From Pythium myriotylum (Eukaryota; Oomycota; Peronosporomycetes; Pythiales; Pythiaceae), in NCBI GenBank assembly GCA_023091665.1, contig JALJCQ010000012.1, positions 3,906,001 through 3,970,000 on the forward strand: a stretch of DNA of 64,000 nucleotides, read 5' to 3'. The position numbers and the translations under genes were made by a program. Each line of letters starts with the position of its first letter. Within the stretch, counting starts at the first letter, position 1. Positions 41,466 to 51,483 of this stretch are shown here, one piece after another. The notes beneath the pieces were generated by a model. That model was given only the letters and a program-made list of their open reading frames with translations. It had not been told where the DNA came from and did no database searches.

Positions 41466-41520
41466 GAGGAGTCTACTGAGTTCATCGTAATAAATCCTAA
41501 ATGCTTCCCTGCCGTCAATA
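41466..41520 (-). repeat. LINE 3' tail
   Basis: Minus strand reads GCATTTAGGATTTATTACGATGAACTCAGTAGACTCCTCTTAC, matching the LINE2 tail (TTAGGATT...TGAACTCA.TAGACT). No clear target duplication was found. The sequence to about 42017 has only weak frames. Confidence 0.6.
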
Positions 41521-42032
41521 TGGAGTTTCAGGCTCGAGCACCGGCTCAATTTAGCGCGACTCTCCACGCTCCAGGAGCTCGAAGCCCCCGAGCTCTGCCC
41601 CGAGGCGGATGAGGACACGAAGCGCCACGGTCACTGGTCCAGTTGGCGGATAGACCACCCGAAAGGCCCCACAGTCGCTGCAGCCGCTGCTTCCAGACGC
41701 AGTGCAGACAGCAGTGGTCGCGCTCAGAGCTCTGCCGGGTGGCCAACGACGAGGCGCAACGCGCACGTACCCTGAAGGCTTGTTTCTCGACCTCGTCCGG
41801 CCGCGATCACGCGAAGCCATGTACGGTACGATGGCATAAGACAGAAGTCGCGCCATAGCCACCGTGGCTGTGATGACGTTCAGCCACGCGCGAGCGCGAC
41901 CTCTGGCGTTTGCTTGAGGCGAGTCCGCCCAATGAGTCAGAAAGTCTGTTTTGGCGTCAAAAGTCTCAAGTGATAGCGAGGATGGTTTGACTTGACCTCA
42001 AGTGGATGTGTGCATAGAAAAGACGCTGACCT

Positions 42033-42134
42033 ATCTCACAGCTGTCGATCTACTTTTAAACATCCTTAAACTAGGCCCTGCGCCGGCTATAGGTTTCTAG
42101 ATAAGCAAACCAATAGACCTCCATTTCATCATCA
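42033..42134 (+). mobile_element. 102-bp LINE copy with 15-bp TSD
   Basis: Flanked by exact 15-bp repeats AAAAGACGCTGACCT (42018-42032, 42135-42149). The insert ends GCGCCGGCTATAGG...CAATAGACCTCCATTTCATCATCA, the shared LINE 3' tail, so it is an extremely 5'-truncated copy. Confidence 0.9.
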
Positions 42135-42356
42135 AAAAGACGCTGACCTGACAAATTGACCTGTTTTAGACGCTTCCATTCGTCCGGAGTTGGGGTTGCG
42201 AAACTCTGAATTGTTTGTTTTGTCTGAGACTGACGCCACTACCAGGAAGAACAAACTCAACCGGCTCGATCGTCTATAAGCATTCGCGCACTTGAACTCT
42301 CCTTGCATCTAAGGCAAAGGATACGAGCCACTATGTGAATGAGTGTCGTCCCATAC

Positions 42357-42420
42357 AATTCAATTGAGGTCTATTGGTTTGCTTATGTAGAAACCTATAG
42401 CCGGCGTGACGCCAAGTTTT
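42357..42420 (-). repeat. LINE 3' tail
   Basis: Minus strand reads GGCGTCACGCCGGCTATAGGTTTCTACATAAGC...CAATAGACCTCAATTG, nearly the same as the tail at 28010-28060. The other end and a target duplication were not found. Confidence 0.6.
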
Positions 42421-42439
42421 AGGTGTTACCTTCTCTCCA

Positions 42440-43387
42440 GTGCTCAAGATCTCCGGGAAGGAGCCCTGCGACGTGCTGGTGCCGGTTCTGATCAGTAGGG
42501 TGGTGCGCCAGGCTGCGTGGTGCACGTCAACCTCAAGAAGATCGACGCAGGCGCGCGCGGCGTCCACTGCGTGCGCGTCCAGTGCAAGTGCTGCACGGCC
42601 GCGCTTTACGCAGATCATCACGTTCTCGACCAAGAAGTTCGAGGAACACAACATGACACTCCACGCGCTCGATGCGCTCACCTCGGCCGAGGTCCAGCTG
42701 CGCAAAAACGCCGAGATGAAGAACGACGACGACGAAAACGAACGACCTCGGGCTGATCGATATCGAAGACGTCTCGGAAGCTCCGGGTGGCGCTGGTTCA
42801 ATCATCCTGAGCGTTCACAGGGACCATCTCACCCCGACTTTGATATGGAGTGCGGCCACAAGCCTCCCGGAGAGCTCGACTACCAACAACTATGCTGAAT
42901 ACTACGGACTTTGCGTCGGTCTCACTGCGGCTGAGCAACACCGATGGACCCCCTTAACGGTCATCGGCGACAGCCAACTCATCCTTCGGCAGATTTCCCA
43001 GTATCGACCACCTAAAAATGAGCGCCCCCGCACGCTCTACAACCCTTCCCGCCTCATCGCCGACCGTCTACATGTACTCACATGGTGTCATCACCTCCGT
43101 GAGTTCAACAAGATGGCGGACTACGCGGCAAACGTTGCGATGGACTCCAAGTGCAGCCTCCACACGTTCCATCCGTCCGACCGCCCTGAGTGGCGCGGAC
43201 TTCCCCAACTTCTCCCTGGTGACTTCTTCCAGTGGCAGGCCTCCACTCTCCAATAGGCCCAGGGTCATTCCCTTGTATATTGCATGTCTAGCTATCGTTG
43301 TTCACACAGTTGTAACACAATAGACTCCAACTTCAAAAAGAAAAGAAAGTCTCGGAAGCTGATGGAGACGAGATCAAGCAGACGTAA
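42440..43387 (+). pseudogene. host gene 3' part, cut by a LINE fragment
   Basis: Coding-like pieces in shifting frames: VLKISGKEPCDVLVPVL, VHVNLKKIDAGARGVHCVRV, ITFSTKKFEEHNMTLHALDA, LTSAEVQLRKNAEMKNDDDE, then LGLIDIEDVSEA running up to the LINE insertion. It resumes after it with DGDEIKQT and a TAA at 43385-43387. At least two frameshifts are present. Acidic C-terminus; family not recognised. Confidence 0.45.
42783..43348 (+). mobile_element. 566-bp 5'-truncated LINE copy with 12-bp TSD
   Basis: Exact 12-bp repeats GTCTCGGAAGCT (42771-42782, 43349-43360). It contains an open RNase H frame to a stop at 43256 (IWSAATSLPESSTTNNYAEY, LTVIGDSQLILRQISQYRPP, HLREFNKMADYAANVAMD) and a tail ...CAATAGACTCCAACTTCAAAAAGAAAAGAAA. 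The start falls inside the PGGAGSIIL block, just after the first catalytic Asp. Confidence 0.9.
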
Positions 43388-43887
43388 CGAGGAAGGACCA
43401 AGGCAGCTGCGGCGCTACCGAACGCCAAGTGGACACGCCGATGTGCGCTGACCAAAGGCGATGAGGGCCACATCGCGGCAATGCGGGTGCGGCGTAGCGG
43501 TCGTGGCACCCATCGGAGATGCCCAGTCTCCAATGGTAGGGGCGCAACACAGGCAGCAGCACAACAGCAGCCCACTAGTCACTCGTTGACAGCAGTAACG
43601 TTCTATACTCGGGCGACTCCGATACGAAGCGAGCGAAGAAATCCTATTGGACCGCGTACGAAGTAGTGATCTGCGAGCGTGTCCAGAGTTGCCAACGACG
43701 TCGAGGTCGCGAGTGCAGTAGGCGATGACATGGTCATCCCTGAACCAGAGCGATGTAGTCGAGACAAGCCAATCAATGTGACAACTAGTGCCGAGCCACC
43801 TATGCCCTCTGTAGAGTTCAAGTGCCATGGCTATAATCGGCATGAGAATCGTTCAGTACTGATTCGCGACTGGGGTCGTTGTCGAAA
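43388..43887. other. no recognisable gene
   Basis: Short frames only, no shared repeats or motifs seen. Confidence 0.5.
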
Positions 43888-44358
43888 ATGAAAGCAGAAT
43901 TCAAAGGCATCGTGCCTTCACCTGCTGCGTCGACGCGGCGCTCGACACCACAGCAGCAGCAAAACTCCCGACGACCGAGCGACAGCACCGCTACGTCTCG
44001 TGTCGTGGCCTCACCACGCGTCAAGGCTCATGTTGTCAAGGACCCTGTCGTCGATGTTCCTTTGTCCACACCACCACGGGCCGAGGCCGCGACAACGTTT
44101 ATCACGGCGCTCGCGGCGACCAAGCCCAGAAACAGTCAGCGGCGTCTCATGGCTGACGGAAAGGCCGTTCTGCGCCCGCCGTCTCCACTGGAAGCCGCCG
44201 ATGCCGACAGGGCGCGTGCGAATGCCAAGTCCTCTTCGTCTGCTGAGCTGGTTGTCGCCAACTACGTCGGCCCCAGCGCACTCGATTCGTTCTGGCGAGA
44301 GACTCTTCAAGATGCGTGCCGAGTGAAACACACTCCATCGGAGTGTGGCTCCATCTAG
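43888..44358 (+). CDS. hypothetical protein
   Basis: ATG 43888, 156 residues. Ser/Pro/Gln/Ala-rich and disordered (STPQQQQNSRRPSDSTATSR) with an ordered-looking end (VGPSALDSFWRETLQDACRV). The opposite strand is also open (44011-44658) and contains a hydrophobic stretch (LLALCLVAVFIIVVLFEL). Only one of the two is likely to be real, and I cannot decide which. Confidence 0.3.
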   Translation: MKAEFKGIVPSPAASTRRSTPQQQQNSRRPSDSTATSRVVASPRVKAHVVKDPVVDVPLSTPPRAEAATTFITALAATKPRNSQRRLMADGKAVLRPPSPLEAADADRARANAKSSSSAELVVANYVGPSALDSFWRETLQDACRVKHTPSECGSI

Positions 44359-44401
44359 ACCCATTGAATGACACCACCGTGCGTGTTCGAGTGTTGCTTT
44401 T

Positions 44402-45429
44402 GTGGAGAACCCACATTCAACCAGTCGATTATTGTGTCCACGCGCAAGTTCAAACAGCACTACTATTATAAACACGGCGACGAGACACAACGCCAGGAGC
44501 TTGAGGGAAGCTAGCAGGGAAATTGGCATTGCCACCGTCAGTGGCGAAACATACGCAGGCACGACCTCGTTGCTGGCCAAGTACCGTAAATCGTGGAAGT
44601 CGTTGCTGATGGACCTCTGCCTCCAGACTTCCATACACAGGTACCCTGACGGAGCCAAGGCGGCACTGGCTCGTCGTCAGCGTGCCATACTACTCAACTG
44701 ACTTGTCCAGAACTGCATACCGGTCTCGACAGTGACGGGTGACAACTTCAGGGCATTCGTGCCACTTTGGATCGCAAATTTAGGCTGAGCTCCTTTGAGA
44801 GAAAATGAACCAACGACTCGACACGGTTTGTACAGAAATGAAGAAGGTGATTTACGAGAAGAGCGCAGCAGGAACAGCATTCGTTGCGACAATGGCTCAA
44901 TTTGTTGTTCACACTGATGCTATTGAAGGGCTTCTTGGACGAGGCGAATCAGTTGAGAGGAAATCTGGAGCGTTCCTAATTTGCGCAGCTAGTCCTCTGC
45001 ACGCATTCTGTGCATCTCACCTGCGCTACAACTACCATAAACCTCAATATACACGTCTTCTCGCTGAACTCCGAGCTACACACTCCTTTCAATGCGCCGC
45101 ATGGAGTGTTCCTTAAAATTTACCCGCAGAGATTAACCGTGCCAAGGTCAGATCATCAATCACAGTCTATCAACTCAATTGCCATCACCGCAGTCAATCT
45201 GCTCAGTTCCTTCGAGATTGAAGCCATCCTTATCCAAAACATGTGAGAGGCCAAACCAACAGACTGCTAGAATGAATGTATTGTACCAGTTGCCTGTACC
45301 ACACTGTTGCACCACAGAACTGTACCTATCCCATTGACGACGCCAGCCAGATTGTATGTTTTAAACATGTGTATTCAACTTTATTGCTGCTGCTCGTTTC
45401 CCTTTCTCATTCATTCATGAACTTTCCTG
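44402..45429. other. weak ORFs only
   Basis: Plus-strand frames at 44402-44701 (ends LLAKYRKSWKSLLMDLCLQT) and 44805-45116 (MNQRLDTVCTEMKKVIYEKS) have plausible starts but no known domain. Nothing else was identified. Confidence 0.3.
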
Positions 45430-45684
45430 ATGGCGCCAAAGAAGAAACAGAAGATCAAGACGAAGAGTAAGAAGACGAGCACGAAGATGAACGTGGTTGC
45501 GCCTGTCGCTTCGGGCTCGTTGCGCGGTGAAGAAGTGTCTAGCGCGATCGATGCCACGAAGAATACTGCTCTACTCGAAGATGTGTTGAAGGCGAATGGG
45601 GAGGAACACCTTTTGACTTTGAAGGTGAGGTCTATTGGATCGCAATTTAATGAACCCTATAGCCGGGTGGTACTACCTTGTTTT

Positions 45685-48600
45685 CTACCGCAGCTGTTGG
45701 CGGAGTATGTGGCGAGCTTGCCATTCGGTGAAGTCGGAGGCCAGGAACGCTTCGAGCCTGCCGTGGTGGCTTCTGGGGTGGGTGTGCGGGCCTTGCACAC
45801 TGGTGTGGGAGTCCATAGCTGCGTTGGCTGCTGAGTCGGCCATTTTGTTGAATGCCCGCAGGTGATGGTGCCACTCCGTTATCCGGAGAGCATCTGCTAG
45901 CCGGCGTGCCGGGGCGTAAAGTTTGCGAAGAGCTGTGTTCCGTGGTGGGCGGTAACGTTGGAGTTGGCTAAGGATCAGTGCACTGTCCCCAACAACTTCC
46001 ACTTGCCAGTGGTTGGCTGCTGCTGCTCGGAGACCCGCAAGTAGGCCGAGGTATTCTGCTTGATTGTTTGTCATGTCGGGGCGCGCGTAGGACATGCTTG
46101 CACTCCACACTATCTCCGCTGCCGTGGCATCTTCGTCAACCGCGATGATAACGGCGCCGGACCCTCCTGGTCCCGGATTCCCTCGAGAACCACCATCGAA
46201 GAAGAGAACATGTCGTCGGCCGCCTACTGGGCTCAACGATGGACCCATTCCTTGTCTGCCAAGTGCCTGAATGAGATGGAACCTGGGGTCCCGAACACGC
46301 GGGACCTGTGGCAATCTGTCGCACAGGCCACGCAGGGAGGCGCGCAATACCGCTAGATGGTAGACTCCGGCTTGATCGGGGGACCATGCGATTTCCTCGT
46401 CCACAATGTTGTGTCGCCATCTCCAAATACACCCCAGAGTGGTGAGCACATGCTGCTGCTACGCCGCTGCAGCTGTATCGTGAACCAGCGTGATGGCGTC
46501 GACGTCATCCGGGGATATCTGGGACAAGGCTGCCCTGTACCAGAGCTGGGCTGGGAAATGGTGCAGCTGGAGGCCGAAGACGAACTGACGAAGGTCTCCT
46601 ACTGCCTTGGTGGTCGTGCCGTCAAGATCCCATATCTTGAAGAGCTGGTTCCAAAGCACTTGTGCGTTCGGACATGCCCAGAATATGTGTGCAATTGTTC
46701 CGCCGGCTCCGCCTTCGCCACAGTGCGGGCATCCTCTGCGCTGATTCAATCTGTCCCACCCAGAGATTCTACCCCCTTTTATCTTCCGCATGAGAAGACG
46801 CTGATGGGACGAGGCCCCTGGGATTCTGTCGAGTTCCCTCAATGATAACTTCTGCAGGGCTGCGTGAATGACCGGGTCTGTGCTTTGCGTGAGTGTCTCG
46901 CGTGCCTGAGCTTCTTGAGCTGCACGCGCTGTCGTCTGATTTTCCAGGAGTTTACGGGCCGCTCTTGGGCTGGTGGCAAGCGGTTTCCTCCAGATCATGC
47001 GCTCTATACCTATCCACGGGTGGCTTAACACCACCGCGCCAGGTGAGTCAATGGTTTTCCTGATGAGTGCGGCTGCATCCTTGGGGGAGGAGACCTCCCC
47101 GAGTGTGAACTGCGAGTTTGGTGAGGGTTCCCATAGCAGGTCAATGCGTCCGGCACGTCTTCGGAGGCGCCATACGTCTGTTGTTGCCGGAACGACTCGG
47201 AGCATGTCGTCGTCATCATGCAGCCCGAGAACAGCCGGATAGTTGGCGACGATGACATCACATAGTAACCGGAACTGGTCAGATTCCACTCTGGAGAGCG
47301 GGAAATTGCACCTTTTACTGCGGAAAGAGATCGTGCCGTTCTTATCAGGCCTGATATCGAGTGCGTCCCCGATGGTGTCCCGTGTTCTCGCGACTGCCTT
47401 GAAGGTTATCGAGGTTGCGCAGCTTCCGTCCTGGAGCAAAAGGATTTCGTCATCAGCCACTCTCGCTGCAAGCAACGCGTGAATATCGAAGTGGCCGTGT
47501 GTGTCATCTTGGAGAGAGCGGAGCTGCCGAAGTTCGAGCAGATGCTCGGAGTAGTCACATACGTACCAGTCATCCTCCCAACGCCGGACTTTACAGGCTG
47601 TGCTCCACAAGGCCGGGATTAATCTGATCGTGGCGTCAGTTTCTTCCTCTGTGCGCGGTTGTGAGCCAAGGGCATCGATCTGTCGTAGGCCAGTCTTTGC
47701 CAGTGAGGATTCATATCGCGGCTGGGACTGTGGTGTCCGAGATGGCCTCGGAACCCATCTCCAATTGCTGTTCCCTTGAAGGAGAATCTGACCTATTTCT
47801 GTTCGAATGTCGCCCGTGCTCTGTCCCCACCTTTTCGACGTCGTGAAGCTGAGCTTCTTGAACTCCACTGCGAGGTCGGGTACCGCCAGCCCTCCTCGTG
47901 CCATGGGTTGGGCTGCCGATGCGCGACTCATCCATGCCTTGCGTCCTGTCATGACTTCGACGAAGCTACCGTGCCAGACGTAGTGATGTACGAGTTTCTG
48001 GAGCTGGGCTATCCGGGACGCCGTCGGCCATTCATGCCTGCCAACGAAGAGGATCTTCGGGACGATGATCGCTCGGGCAATCTGAACTCGCTGGAGCAGA
48101 TCGGTGGTCTTGAGTTGGGCAAAGTGCAGCCTCGCTCTTAGTTGCTGGAGCGCAATTTCCCACACCTTGGACGCTGCTGGATATATCATGAGCTGAGCTC
48201 CCAGCAACCTGGCTGCCTCTCCTTTCCTGATCCTTGGGAATCCGATGTCTGTCACGTCCGTCGGCCATCCCTCCGGCCCTAGCGGTGCTGCAATGCATTT
48301 GCTAACATTGATGTGGAGTCCGGAGACTGCCGCAAACCTATCGAGTGCCTCCTTGAGCGCCCGTGTGTATTTGTGGTGACGAAGATACACCGTCGTATCG
48401 TCCGCGAAGCCTACTGCCGTGACGGTTTGCCCTGACGGCAGACGAATTCCTTGGATACTTTTTTCACGAGCGAGGAGATCGTAGAGCGTGTCGACTGCCA
48501 GAATAAAAAGAACAGGCGCGAGGGGACATCCTTGCCGGATCCCGTTGAGAATGTCTTGGTCTTCCGAGGCACTGTCTTCGGCGAGATAGGTAGCTGTTGT

Positions 48601-51015
48601 TGCCATGTGGAGCTGGTCAACTGCCGTGATGACCTTCGTTGGAAACCCCAGTCGTCTGAGGGCGAGAATGAGAAAGCGTCGATCAAGAGTATCGTAGGCT
48701 TTGGCGAAGCCTAGCAGCACCGCAAGCGCCGACGAGTTCACTTGGCCAACTCGAGCCAGTGAGCGCAAAGCCGTCCATACGTCTATCGCATCGTGGACCT
48801 GCCTTCCATCCACGAACCCAAATTGGGTGGGAGCAACCAGCTTGGGGACTTGGGTAGAAATTCTATTAAGCAGAAGCCGTGTAAAGATCTTGTAGTCCGT
48901 GTTTAACAGCGCGATAGGGCGGAAGTCCAGTCCCGTGCGTGGTGCGGTGTTCTTGGGTACACATACAATCGACGCTTGCCGAAAGCTTGGCGGGAAGATC
49001 GCTTGGTCGAACCAGTTATTGAACATAAGGGTGAGAATCGGGACGATGTGGGTTGCGTTGTCTCGGTACCAATCATTTGGGAGGCCATCTGGTCCTGCTG
49101 CTTTACCTCTGGGGCATGCCAGCAGGGCGGTCATCACCTCCTCCTCCGTGAAGGCCTCCGACCAATGACTGCCATCTGCTGTTGCCCTTGGCGGCGACAA
49201 GTCCCCGAAGAAAAGGTCTTGAGCTTTCTCTGAGAGGGGTCCACGTTGGGTGATTGTCTTCCACGCGGCGGCTGCGACATCGGCCGCAGAGTCACGATTG
49301 TTGGATCGCGGCAATTCCTCTAGGGAGACGCAGGCGGGTTTTACCCTGACTCTCTTGAAGAAGTTGCGGATTACGTCTGCCGAGGAGCCGATGTATTTCG
49401 CGAAGGTTCGCTGGACACGTCGTTGCGACCGTGACTGGGCATCACGAATGACTTCTGAGCGAAGGCGCCGCGCGCGTGCCAGGGGATCTATCATGAGTCT
49501 TTCGAACGCTGTGGTGATGCCTTCGATGGTGGGCTCGATGGGCTGGGCGATATTAGCCGCGGTCTCTTGTGCTTGGCGTAGGGCGGCTCGGGTGCGCCTT
49601 ACGCGGCGTTTGTATGCACGGCGGAGCTTTTTCCGATGGGCCGCTATGCCCTGCAAAATGCTCGTTTTGATTCGCAGTTTTAGAGGGTCCCACAGTGCCG
49701 CTGTCGCCGCGGCCGCTGCGCCTTGCACTTGTGTGCTCAACTCACCCAAGGCATGGATAGTCACGTCCCTTGCGATACTCCCACAGCCTGACGGCAGTGG
49801 ATACCGAACTCCCCGTGGTCTTCGTCTTCGTCCTCGTCTAGATGGTCGAGTTGGTGCGGACGACGAAAGAAGAATCATTCTGACTTCGTCATGATCACTA
49901 GAGCAGGGTGGAGGACGAGTTTCGATGGACGCTACACGCCGGATAGCCGTGGTACTAATATAGATTCGGTCAAGACGACTTGACTCGAGGACTCCTGAGT
50001 GCGAGTATCGAAATGTATGATGCCGCGCCTGGAAGTCGTGTCGTCGATTCGGCGAGGTTGCTTCGAGTTGAGCTGATGTGAGCGTGTCTAACAGCTGCCA
50101 CTCTGCTAATAGAGCCTGGAGTTCCACCGACCCATCAGATTCTCTGTTGAGCCGACTGCGATCCAGATCCGGGTCTAAAACACAGTTGAAGTCACCCCCG
50201 AGCACAATTAGACCCTGTGGACGTCCCGTCATGCGCAGCTTGTGGAAGAAACGTTCTCTTGTCGCCTTTTTCCTGGGTCCGTAAATGTTCACCAATGTGA
50301 TCGGCGCGTTTGCAAATGTCCCTTCAACCGCGATCAGATCCCCGCTCCACTCTGGTTCCCATAGCGGACGAGCTCTCTTAACCGCCGAGTCGGGAGGTAT
50401 CAGGATGGCTACACCGCCAGCTTTATCACCCGACGTCTTCCAAAACATCTTTGCGGGGGCGTCTGGAAGATCCCGAAACCCCCACCCTCGTTTGTAGTCT
50501 CCCGCTAGTTGCTCCGCCGATTGTTCACTTGTCCGGTGGTCTTGCCAAAAAACCACATCCGGGCATTTTCCGTCCTCTCTCGCTCTAGTGGCGTCCAGCC
50601 ATTCCCTTGCTGCGGCCCCTGTTCCTAGTCCATTAACATTCTGGGTATGTAGTATCAGTCCGCCGATGTTCCGCAAGGGGGGACGTGGTTGTTTGGACGT
50701 TGATGTGTTGTGGTTGCGCTGCTGACCTTCCGATCTCGTGCCGACATCTTCGTACCCGGAGTCATCGTCATCGAGCCAGGAATTCTCTGCGAGGGCCGCA
50801 TAGTAGTTGCGCGACCTACATGCGGCCTTGGCCCGAACAGATGCAGTGAGTCCTGTCGGACCTGGCACCCGGCGGATGCCCTCAGCTCCGGTCTGGTGCA
50901 CCGGCCTGGTCTCCCTGAGGAGGCTTGACCGCCGCACCGACAGGCTGCGTGGCAGCAGGGTCCTCATCCGCACCGTCGGAACCCAAAAGGAGAGCCTCCA
51001 TGACTGCCCATTCAC
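45685..51015 (-). CDS. LINE4 ORF2: endonuclease, RT, RNase H
   Basis: ATG 51015; about 1,776 codons if the single in-frame TAG (46459-46461) is passed. APE domain: LHTQNVNGLGTG, VVFWQDHRTSEQ, TLVNIYGPRKK, LGGDFNCVLD, SSDHDEVRM. RT: GKAAGPDGLPNDWYRD, FRPIALLNTDYKIFTRLLLN, FGFVDGRQVHDAIDVW, then LLGFAKAYDTLDRRF, in which Gly replaces the catalytic Asp of motif A (codon GGC, plus coordinates 48709-48711), and VGFADDTTVYL. Zinc knuckle CPHCGEGGAGGTIAHIFWAC. RNase H after the TAG: VLFFDGGSRGNPGPGGSGAV, NNQAEYLGLLAG, VVGDSALILSQLQRYRPP, FNKMADSAANAAMD. The TAG precedes two CAG codons and is one transition from CAG. Loss of the motif A Asp should abolish polymerisation. Confidence 0.9.
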
Positions 51016-51403
51016 GATGTCTCAGCATGGTCGCTGCTGCGGCCGTGTAGTCGAGACTTGCTTGGGTGAGCAGCCACATGCTCAGAGCATCACACAACAC
51101 TGGAACTGACGCTGACCGGAACTGCTTGCCCAGGTGCTCCGGCAATAGTACAGCAAAGGCGAGGAGACGGTGCCAGTCATCGGCGGCTACGAACCGCCCC
51201 ATGTAGGCCGGGTCAAGCGGTAGCCTCGGGCCGTTTCTTGGAAGAAGATGTTTCAGTCTTGCCCACCGATCCTCCTGTTGAGCTAGCTTCGTAGCCTGTA
51301 TCTCTGGCGCCGCGTCAATGGCTACCGCCCACTCTGTACAGAACACTGTGGCATCTGCTGAGAGCCGTGCGTCTGTCGCCAGGCGACTAAGCATTTGGAC
51401 CAT
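50882..51403 (-). CDS. LINE4 middle ORF
   Basis: ATG 51403, 173 residues, in a frame different from ORF1 and ORF2 and overlapping the start of ORF2 by 134 bp. Mostly helical (CTEWAVAIDAAPEIQATKLA, DDWHRLLAFAVLLPEHLG, LSMWLLTQASLDYTAAAATM). A related stretch sits at the 5' end of LINE2, so it is conserved between families. It may be a separate small protein or the C-terminus of ORF1 displaced by a frameshift. Confidence 0.55.
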   Translation of the reverse strand: MVQMLSRLATDARLSADATVFCTEWAVAIDAAPEIQATKLAQQEDRWARLKHLLPRNGPRLPLDPAYMGRFVAADDWHRLLAFAVLLPEHLGKQFRSASVPVLCDALSMWLLTQASLDYTAAAATMLRHREWAVMEALLLGSDGADEDPAATQPVGAAVKPPQGDQAGAPDRS

Positions 51404-51483
51404 CCCGATTCGCGCGAAAGCCGTTCCATGAGCAGCCCGAGTTGGTCAGCATCAAGAGGAGTTGCTGACAAGCCAGTGCTGGG

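Noticed and set aside
44011..44658. Minus-strand membrane protein
   Set aside because: It has one good hydrophobic stretch, but the opposite frame is at least as plausible and there is no homology to support either.
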